This document shows positions 58,001 to 64,000 of a stretch of 64,000 nt of DNA, piece by piece. Made by a program: the position numbers and the translations under genes. Position 1 is the stretch's first letter; each line of letters begins with the position of its first letter. Location of the stretch: NCBI GenBank assembly GCA_947652115.1, contig OX393568.1:12351870-12415869 (forward strand), written 5' to 3'. This DNA comes from Blastomussa wellsi. Its lineage: Eukaryota > Cnidaria > Anthozoa > Scleractinia > Plerogyridae. Under the pieces are notes generated by a model. The model did not search any database and had not been told where the DNA came from. It worked only from the letters and a program-made list of their open reading frames with translations.

Positions 58001-59045
58001 TGTCTGTTGGAAGGCCATGCTCGTTCACATGTTCTGGAAACATATTTCTAAAAATTCGTAAGGGCAAAATATTTCCCTGTGCACCAGTATCCACTTTTAC
58101 TTTGAGCATAGATTTGGGGTGGTCAATGTTTGGTAGTTCAACATGAACTTTTGCAAAGGCTTCATCTCGTGTTAAATTCACAGTGGAGCTGTCAATCTGA
58201 ATGGACTCAAACAACAACTCATCAAAACTAGAACTCGACTCCTCGACTACATGTACCCTACTCTGACCTGATTTGTCATGAGGCTTTCTGCCTTCGGGTG
58301 GCTTGGATTTCCGGTCATGACCTTGTTTATTTCTGCAGACTTGTTCCCAGTGGTTCCACTGATTGCATTTCCTGCATCTTGTGCCTTGGGCTGGGCATTT
58401 TTTATCATGGTTAAGTCCACATTTTCCACACCGGGGATTGGCATTTTGTCTAACAGCATCAATGTTGGTTTCGCGACCACGTGTGGATGTACCTTGTTGC
58501 TCGAGAGATTTCATGTCATTAACTGTGGCCTCTCTTTTCCTAGCAATGTCCATTGCCTTGTCGAGTTTCAGTTTCTCATCTTTTCCTAAAAGGGCCTCCT
58601 GCACCTTGCGTTCCTTGGTGCCAATAATTAGCTGTTCAATAAGACGATCCTCTATTTCGCCTTCGCCAAACCGGCACTTCTGTGCTTGTATTTTACATCT
58701 GGCCATGAACGAATCTACAGATTCATCATCAGACTGTCTGAATCCTTGTAACTGGTATCGGGCAATGCGAAAGTTCGACTTTGGTTCTAAATACGCTGTG
58801 AATTTGTCGAATATCACGTCAGTTTTCTGCTTTTCTTCTTCGCTAAGCTCGAAAGAGTTGAAAATCTTCCGGCCTTCCTCCCCAATCCACAGTAAGATGT
58901 ATGTTGCCTTGACTTTCTCGTCTTTCTGGCTTAAAGGCCCGTCAAAGATCAGCTGACAATATTGCTTGAAACTTTTGAATCCAGTAGGTAGGTCAGACCC
59001 ATTCCAATCCATCTGAGGCGGCTGAATTCCGGAGAGCTCGCCCAT
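55047..59045 (-). CDS. Ty3-type Gag-Pol polyprotein, intact single frame
   Basis: Start chosen at 59045 (MGELSGIQPPQMDWNGSDLP), since the upstream codons are LTR and primer site. In order: Gag core (WIGEEGRKIFNSFELSEEEK), zinc knuckles (CGKCGLNHDKKCPAQ, CRKCNQWNHWEQVC), protease (KVDTGAQGNILP), RT (SKLDARHGYWSVVLDD; catalytic GIADDIAV in place of the common YxDD), RNase H (VIQVDASLRGLGSALVQEGK), integrase (zinc-binding HQAHQGVEKCQLRAK ... CEVCQESQ; catalytic GTDLF, SDNGPQYD, SNGFIERQV) and a C-terminal tail. About 1,330 residues with no stop. The RT motif ADD is common among Ty3 elements of this type. The element may be able to move. Confidence 0.93.
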   Translation of the reverse strand: MGELSGIQPPQMDWNGSDLPTGFKSFKQYCQLIFDGPLSQKDEKVKATYILLWIGEEGRKIFNSFELSEEEKQKTDVIFDKFTAYLEPKSNFRIARYQLQGFRQSDDESVDSFMARCKIQAQKCRFGEGEIEDRLIEQLIIGTKERKVQEALLGKDEKLKLDKAMDIARKREATVNDMKSLEQQGTSTRGRETNIDAVRQNANPRCGKCGLNHDKKCPAQGTRCRKCNQWNHWEQVCRNKQGHDRKSKPPEGRKPHDKSGQSRVHVVEESSSSFDELLFESIQIDSSTVNLTRDEAFAKVHVELPNIDHPKSMLKVKVDTGAQGNILPLRIFRNMFPEHVNEHGLPTDTTHTHTKLIAYNGTPIPQHGVCSIKCSYGDKKTNARLYVADVDGPAICGLPTSCELQLVELHCGIYTTKMPYPTIKDKSDLHLLYPDRFNGIGKFEGEYHIITDPDVPPVVHAPRKCPIHIKDDIKKELDEMVSLGVIKPVTEPTDWVSSVAYSQKSNGRWRICLDPKDLNRAVKRSHHHTPTLEEVTHKFKGSTIFSKLDARHGYWSVVLDDESSFLTTFNSPFGRFRFTRLPFGLCVSQDIFQQKMDFILEKCPGTVGIADDIAVHGPTEEEHDANLHNLMLVARQHGLVFNLDKCSIKETKITFFGMLFDADGVHPDPEKVEAIRALQEPQDTQELQTFLGIATYMAPFIPNLSAMSEPLRNLLKKGTEFQWSPSHKMAFENIKQSICREVSLTYFDPEKETVIQVDASLRGLGSALVQEGKVVAFASRALTDTEKRYANIEREMLAVVVACEKFHSYLFGKKFTVESDHKPLEMIHMKNLTAAPPRLQRMLLRIQGYDMTIKYKPGTEMLLADPMSRLNPLPGKESLDLHQVCLVQFSDTRLDTLRQDTSSDPELTALREVIYHGWPEKQKQVPIHLRKYWAYRDELSIENGLILKGERVIIPESQRNDIIERLHQAHQGVEKCQLRAKSCVFWPGINKEIEARVQKCEVCQESQHTQAKETLEPHEIPTRPWQVIGTDLFSWNGEDYLLLCDYYSKFPIVRKIPRGQSTGNTVVSLTKSVFSEQGVPEILISDNGPQYDCKSYEEFSKAWGFQHITSSPRYPRSNGFIERQVQTVKHTLSKAKESGQDPYMSLLCLRSTPVDSQLPSPAELLYQRKLQSNLPIRVGNQIPDKDKINQRLTERQERMKYYHDKSATDLSPLTAGQPVRIQDQATKTWLPGSINCVRPEPRSYEVTTQSGSVLRRNRRHLRPVMAMMEPKYEPGVIESDEPSDEVPELVEAPPTSSPDVNVSSGTSSGSQNSGTYRTRSGREVNRPARFTE

Positions 59046-59201
59046 GTTTGCAAAGTAAGGTGTCGGCCGGTAGAATTGCAAAAATACTCGGCTGCACGCT
59101 ACGAAGCGTTGACTTCTGAATCTTCGTTCATCGGGTGCATCTACACAATTCAGACATCGAAATCTCGCTGGGCGTGTTCTACTGTCCGCTCGCTGCCACC
59201 A

Positions 59202-59341
59202 TGTTAAAGTATTGACGAGGAACAACAATAAAGAACAATAAGGAACCAACATTTACTGAGAAGTCGCACATGTACAAATATCAAGATGGCTGACTCATCC
59301 AAGACCAGTCACTCGTGCCCAGTCCCACACATACTGTGACA
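59202..59341 (-). repeat. 5' LTR (140 bp)
   Basis: Partner of 54634-54773. The primer-binding site lies immediately inside it (59,201 leftward). Confidence 0.93.
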
Positions 59342-59346
59342 GAGGG

Positions 59347-59800
59347 CTTCTTTGTCAATTTTCTCTTGAAGTTCACTTACGTTTTTTTCTAACCTGGCAT
59401 TTTCTTCTGTGAGCTTCTGAATATCTTCTTTTAATTTTGGCGCCTGTTTTGCTGTTTTGTTGATTCGTTCCAGTTGCTTTCTTTTATCTTGATGTTCTTT
59501 TTCAAGGTCTTTTTTTCGCCTGTTTCAGTTTTTGAATTTCTTTTTCATCCAAAGGGCCATGTGTATCTTCAAGAGCAGCTCTCTGTTCATCAATTACTCT
59601 CATTCTGTTTCTGATTTCTTCCATGTCATTTTTAACTTTTTCTTGTTCTTCTGCCATAGATAAAGATTTTTCCAGTTCTTTTTCTTTTTCAGCCAGTTCT
59701 TGCTGAACGGCTTCCTGTGATTCATAAATGGACTTTCCAATGGGAAGTTTTTTTTTCTTTGGAAAGGCTTGGATTTAGATGCTGTTGTTTAGTAGTATAG
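59347..59800 (-). pseudogene. Coiled-coil membrane protein, copy 2, N-terminal part
   Basis: The reverse strand resembles 19,830-20,280, with tandem coiled-coil codons (…caaagggccatgtgtatcttcaagagcagctc…), but several indels break the frame. It continues the gene cut at 54,633 by the Ty3 element. Similarity fades before 59,800. Confidence 0.6.
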
Positions 59801-59814
59801 GACATGGGGGTATA

Positions 59815-59935
59815 AGAACATTTTTCCATCAGCTGATTTTGTGCTCATTTTTCCACCAGCTCATTTTGTGTGAGATTTTCCGCCAGCTGATTTTGTGTGA
59901 AATTTTCCAATCTGATTTTCCGCCAGCTTATTCCA
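59815..59935. repeat. Short tandem repeat 'attttccgccagctgattttgtgtga'
   Basis: Four imperfect copies of a ~25-28-bp unit occur between the Polinton remnant and the AT-rich island. Confidence 0.7.
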
Positions 59936-59993
59936 AAGACCGCTGGAATGAAATTCTGCGGGTGTGGAATTCCATAAAGATTTTTCCAAAGTC

Positions 59994-61098
59994 AAACCTA
60001 AGTTAGAATCAAAACCTGACTTAACCTCTTTTTTCTTAATTGGGTAACAGTTAGATCTGCGAAGTTGATCTAACGAACCAGTTGGAGTTCAAAATGGGTT
60101 ATAAATTAATATAAAACACCAATAGCAATAGTTTTATTCCCATCTCTTAAAATAATATTGGCATTGATACTGTTATTAGTATCTATTTTTAAGATGGCAT
60201 CAATTAGTTTTCCTTGACTGTTGTCTTTAGTTATGAATAAATTATTTTTTAGTTTAAATATTTCAACATCATATAATTTATCTTTTGTATGTAATTTACA
60301 AATGAAACCTTTTGTGATGATGTTTTTGATATTGTGAAAAATTAATTTGCTTTTAACTTTTTGATTATGAGGTTGAATTAGTTTAGTTTTACGATCAACT
60401 ATATCAATAGTATTTAAAGCTTCAAATAAAGAACAGTTAACTGAATTATCATATCGTTCTATAATATTATCTCCAAAATAAGCTGATATTGGAACAAATA
60501 TAACATTCTTAAATCTGAATTTCTTAATCTTTTTACTAAAGTCAGTTACAACATCATTATATAGTTCTTTATCCCAATTAATAGTATCCATCTTATTTAT
60601 ACACATTATTAAGCAGTTGATTCCCATTCCGCGAGTAATAAGAACATGCTCTAAAGTTTGACTAGATAGACCAGATTCATATTCTCCTTTTCTAATTGAT
60701 AAAACTAATACAGCAATATCTGCTAAAGATGTTCCAAAAATCATCTCATTAACTAATTCTTTATGACCAGGCACATCAATGATACTATATTTTTTTTCTT
60801 GATAATTAAATGAAACTATATTGAAATTATATGTTTTTCCTTTAACTTTTTCATAATTATCTTCATCTAAAATGTGGGCTAACCACCATGTTGACATCTT
60901 AATATCATTAGCATTTTTCTTTATCTTTTCAATCTCTCTTTTATTAATGGTATTAGATTTTACTAATATTTGACCGCCTAATGTACTTTTACCATGATCT
61001 ACATTACCAATTAAAACCAATTTCATATATAAATATATACATTATTATTGACTTAGGCTAACTGAACCTAACTTAGAATCAAAACCTAACTTAACCTA
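59994..61098. repeat. Direct repeats flanking the GTPase gene
   Basis: A ~32-bp sequence (acctaagttagaatcaaaacc-tgacttaacc type) occurs at about 59,994-60,027 and again at about 61,065-61,098 with two or three differences, in the same orientation. It brackets the 60,106-61,026 gene. The repeats could be duplication scars or remains of an insertion. Confidence 0.65.
60106..61026 (-). CDS. Translational GTPase of EF-1A/eRF3/HBS1 type, intronless, AT-rich
   Basis: 306 residues with a complete GTPase domain: G1 GNVDHGKST (7-15), G3 DVPGH (84-88), G4 NKMD (144-147), and a G5-like VPISAYFGDN (178-187), followed by a beta-barrel-like domain (KSKLIFHNIKNIITKGFICK ...). It ends at domain 2, so it is shorter than EF-1A (about 450-460 residues) and lacks domain 3. 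The usual switch-I RGITID-type motif is absent (KGKTYNFNIVSFNY instead). Base composition is far more AT-rich than the surroundings. It lies divergent from the AT-rich polymerase at 61,221. A viral or Polinton-carried copy is likelier than a host gene; the origin is unproven. Confidence 0.75.
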   Translation of the reverse strand: MKLVLIGNVDHGKSTLGGQILVKSNTINKREIEKIKKNANDIKMSTWWLAHILDEDNYEKVKGKTYNFNIVSFNYQEKKYSIIDVPGHKELVNEMIFGTSLADIAVLVLSIRKGEYESGLSSQTLEHVLITRGMGINCLIMCINKMDTINWDKELYNDVVTDFSKKIKKFRFKNVIFVPISAYFGDNIIERYDNSVNCSLFEALNTIDIVDRKTKLIQPHNQKVKSKLIFHNIKNIITKGFICKLHTKDKLYDVEIFKLKNNLFITKDNSQGKLIDAILKIDTNNSINANIILRDGNKTIAIGVLY

Positions 61099-61168
61099 AC
61101 TTAAATTAGCCTAAATCATAAAGTATTGTCTACCTAATGATAAAGATTTAGCATAATTATTATAATAA

Positions 61169-61627
61169 GATTGAAAATAAAAAGGGATATATAGATTTGG
61201 CACATTATAAAAATAATAAGATGGAAAATAATAAGATGTATTGTGACTCTATAATTCATAATGAACTAAGCAAAACTGAAGTTATGTGTCCTTTTTGTGA
61301 TAAACAGTTGACATATAATAATATGGAAAATAAAAAGGGATATAAAGATTTGGCACATTATAAAAATAATAAGATGGAAAATAATAAGATGTATTGTAAC
61401 TCTATAATTCACAATGAACTAAGCAAAACTGAAGTTATATGTCCTTTTTGTGATAAACAGTTGACATATAATAATATGGAAAATAAAAAGGGATATAAAG
61501 ATTTGACACATTATAAAAATAATAAGATGGAGCAAAATATAACGTATAATTATATGAACCGAAGTAATCTTGAAAAACTCAGTCAATCTGAATTAATAAG
61601 ACTTCTGCTTCAACAAAAGTTTAAAAT
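61169..61627 (+). repeat. 153-bp coding tandem duplication
   Basis: Units start at about 61,169, 61,322 and 61,475 (gaaaataaaaagggatat…). Each complete unit encodes a Cys motif (VICPFCDKQLTYNN) and MENKKGYKDLAHYKNNKMEN. The first two are nearly identical; the third is partial. Confidence 0.85.
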
Positions 61628-63585
61628 AAAACAATATGAAAATGAATTGAAACAAAAGTCAATACCTGAACCAAATAAAAGTGTAAAACAGAGGGTGAAA
61701 GAATATGAAGAAAATATCATTCCTCCACCACCAGAATTTAGAGATGATTACAAACCAATTCCAACTCCTAGGAAAAGTGTAAAACAGAGGGTAAAAGAAT
61801 ATGAAGAAAATATAATTCAACCCCCAATTCCATTACCAAGGACTAGAATAACTGAAATTGATAAAGCTCTAAAAGGTTATACAAAATCTTATGAAATTGG
61901 TATAAAAAATGATAAAGACCCACTTATACAATTAGAGTCAACAAGACTAGCTCTTGAACGTTATATTAGAAATATTCACACAACTGAAAAGGGGTTAAAA
62001 TTTGTTGAAACATTAAAAGTAACATTTGAAAAAATAGCGAATGATAGACAAATTAATAAAACTTCTTATTTTAATAGTACACCACAAACTATTATAAATG
62101 AAGCTGGAATAAAAGAATCATTTAATTTATCAAAACAACAAATATTAAATAAAACTGCTCAATGGGTGTCTGAAGGATCTGGTTGGACTATTAAATCTAT
62201 TGATAATCATTATCTTAATATTGTAATATATAAACCAATGAAGGGATCCTCTTATATTCCACTACCATCAGAACTTAACCATCATATGAAGGGATTAATT
62301 AATTTGAAAAATAATGATAATGAATGTTTTAGATGGTGTCATATTAGGTATTTAAATCCACAAGATACAAACTCACAAAGGATTAAAAAATCAGATATAA
62401 AATATATTAATAAGTTAGATTATTCCGAAATTGAATTTCCAGTGACTAATAAACAATATAATAAAATTGAAAAACAAAATGAGATTAATGTTAATGTATT
62501 TGGATATGAAAATAAACAGGCATATCCTATTTATATATCAAAAGAAAAAAAATGATAATGAATTAAATTTGTTATTAATATCTGAAAATGAGAACAAACA
62601 TTATGTTTTAATAAAAGATTTTAATAGATTTATGTATAATAAAACAAAACACAATGAAAAGAAACACTTTTGCATGCACTGTCTTCAATGTTTTAGTTCT
62701 GAAGAAGTTTTAACAAAACATAAAGAAAACTGTTTACTTCTAAATGGTGAACAAGCTATTGAAATGCCGATGAAAGGAAAGAATATTTTAAAATTTAATA
62801 ACTTTGATAAACAACAACCAATACCATTTGTAATTTACGCAGATTTTGAAGCAATAACAGAGAAAATATCAAGTTGTTCACAAGATAATAATAAATCTTA
62901 TACAGAATCATATCAAAAACATACAGATTGTGGTTTTGGTTATAAATTGGTATGTTGTTATAATGATAAATATAGCAAACCACTTACACTTTATAGAGGT
63001 GATAAAGCTGTCAGCATTTTCATGAAAAGGATGTTGATGGAAGTTAAATATTGTAAAACTATTATGAAAAATGAATTTAATAAACCTTTAAAAATGACAA
63101 AAGAAGATGAAGTTGATTTCAAAAAAGCTGATAAATGCTATATCTGTAATAAAGAATACACTGATGAAGATATCAAAGTAAGAGATCATTGTCATATCAC
63201 TGGTAAATATAGAGGCTCTGCTCATCAGGAATGTAATCTTAAACTTAAAATAATTCCAGAACAAATTAAAATTCCTGTAATATTTCATAATCTCAGAGGT
63301 TATGATAGCCATTTTATTATGCAAGAAATTGGTAATATCGTTAAAAATCATGAATATACAAATAAGAATGGAGAGAAATGTCAGATGAATATAAATGCAA
63401 TTCCAAATAATATGGAAAAGTATATGGCTTTCATGCTTGGTAATCATCTAACTTTTATTGACAGTTTCCAATTTATGAGTTGAAGCTTACAAGAACTTGT
63501 TAACAATACACCAAAAGATTCATTCAAATATATATCAAAAGCTTTCAAAGATGAAAATCAATTTAATCTTATGTGGAGAAAAGGA
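61221..63585 (+). pseudogene. AT-rich Polinton-type DNA polymerase B, N-terminal half, broken
   Basis: From the ATG at 61,221 (upstream codons have no ATG). Two zinc-like CPFCDKQL repeats, then a proline-rich linker with a duplicated KSVKQRVKEYEENII, and the polymerase N-terminal region. The frame breaks at an A8 run near 62,545 and continues from about 62,540: a C2H2-like FCMHCLQCFSSEEVLTKHKE, exonuclease motif I FVIYADFEAI (about 62,828), an HNH/endonuclease VII-like CYICNKEY ... RDHCHITGKYRGSAHQECN, and exo II FHNLRGYDSHFIMQ. A TGA at 63,481 and the junction with a Ty3 fragment near 63,585 end it before the polymerase motifs. Confidence 0.8.
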
Positions 63586-64000
63586 GTGGTCAGTGGTAAC
63601 CAGGTAGTCGGTACCGTTAAGTTCAAACAGGTCTGCTGAGATGCTCTGCCATGGTCTTGTCGGTATTTCGTAACATACTAGAGGTTCTTTCTGCTGCTCT
63701 GGTTTGTAGCTGTTACAAATGCTGCACCTTGAGATGAACTCTGTAATTTGCTTGTAGATACCTGGCCAGTAGAAGGCTTCTTTAGCTCTCCTGAGACACC
63801 CCTGGACGCCCAGGTGGCTGGCATGTACTTTCTCTATTATGTGTTGTCTTAGGCTGGATGGTACTATAATTCGCTCACCCTTGAACACGACGCCGTCTTG
63901 TATGGACAATTCTTCTCTGAAAGGAAAATATACCTGTAACTTGAGTGGTACGTCCGCTTTGCTCTCTGGCCAGCCTTGTTTAATCATGGTAGTTAATGCC
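63586..64000 (-). pseudogene. Ty3-type integrase fragment (partial at window end)
   Basis: The reverse strand reads through the window end (…LTTMIKQGWPESK). It contains the zinc-binding HHCC region (HIIEKVHASHLGVQGCLRRA ... CSICNSYKPEQQ) and the first catalytic region (ISADLFELNGTDYLVTTDHS), stopping at about 63,590 inside the integrase core. It is related to but distinct from the intact element at 54,634. It abuts the polymerase remnant. Confidence 0.85.

Larger units (their letters stand above)
54634..59341 (-). mobile_element. Intact Ty3-type LTR retrotransposon with identical LTRs
   Basis: It is bounded by two 140-bp LTRs (54634-54773 and 59202-59341) that I read as identical, with a perfect 5-bp duplication GAGGG at 54629-54633 and 59342-59346. 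On the reverse strand the LTR starts TGTCACAGTATGTG and ends CTTTAACA. TGGTGGCAGCGAG follows as a primer-binding site, and AAAAAGGGGGA precedes the 3' LTR as a polypurine tract. One open Gag-Pol frame fills the interior. Identical LTRs mean a very recent insertion. It interrupts the coiled-coil gene of the Polinton. Confidence 0.95.

Noticed and set aside
1..64000. tRNA or rRNA genes.
   Set aside because: I saw no cloverleaf with A/B boxes or rRNA core sequence; a covariance-model scan would be needed to exclude them.

Overview
The window is eukaryotic nuclear DNA, almost certainly from an animal and probably an aquatic invertebrate such as a cnidarian. The reasons are spliceosomal introns, TATA/CCAAT promoters, a Penelope-like retroelement with a hammerhead ribozyme, BEL/Pao and Ty3 retroelements, MITEs, and several Maverick/Polinton-class elements. 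The species is an inference from this repeat spectrum. I recognise no ordinary host gene; nearly everything with coding capacity is mobile or virus-derived.

Layout. 0-1.15 kb: 3' end of a Penelope-like element with its ribozyme. 1.2-4.1 kb: a TTAA-flanked non-autonomous transposon and non-coding DNA. 4.1-8.9 kb: a decayed Polinton (capsid-gene tail, two small membrane genes, integrase, DNA polymerase B) with a MITE inside the polymerase. 9-16.1 kb: mostly non-coding, with foldback MITEs, minisatellites and a 2.2-kb non-autonomous Polinton-like element with AGTAGTAG termini. 16.1-16.8 kb: 5' end of a Ty3-type retroelement. 16.8-22.2 kb: a second decayed Polinton (minor capsid, unassigned conserved protein, coiled-coil membrane protein, major capsid, packaging ATPase), cut by a BEL/Pao retroelement. 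24,811-49,087: a complete 24.3-kb adintovirus-like element (Maverick/Polinton superfamily) inserted in the BEL gag region, with 461-bp terminal inverted repeats, a perfect 6-bp target duplication (ACTAGT) and apparently intact genes. 51.1-59.8 kb: another copy of the Polinton structural block, split by an intact young Ty3 element (identical 140-bp LTRs, 5-bp duplication, full Gag-Pol). 60.0-63.6 kb: an AT-rich island with a translational-type GTPase gene and a broken polymerase B. 63.6-64 kb: fragment of another Ty3 integrase.

The 24.3-kb element. One strand carries a train of about 18 tightly packed genes: core-like basic proteins, a parvovirus-type PLA2-like protein, packaging ATPase, adenain-like protease, hexon-like major capsid, two penton-like paralogues, and integrase with chromodomain. 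Many neighbours overlap at ATGA, TAATG or TGATG. The other strand carries a GRF-finger protein, an exonuclease-like protein and protein-primed DNA polymerase B.

The most novel feature is a pair of alternative-exon arrays under near-identical promoters (CACGTG, a G7-TAT-C6 palindrome, a CCAATCAGGAACCAGCTC box, TATATAAG). Array 1: a RING-finger first exon can join any of five paralogous 3' exons, all in phase 1. Array 2: a 31-codon leader exon can join any of eight paralogous 'F-box-like plus zinc-binding' exons, or the DNA polymerase exon, all in phase 0. This looks like splice-generated diversity of ubiquitin-ligase-type adaptors in an endogenous DNA virus, with the polymerase drawn from the same leader. 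A second notable point is that the Polinton family at 16.8 and 51.7 kb carries a fused PSAP/PPIY/YPEL late-domain motif on a membrane protein. RNA data are needed to confirm splicing.
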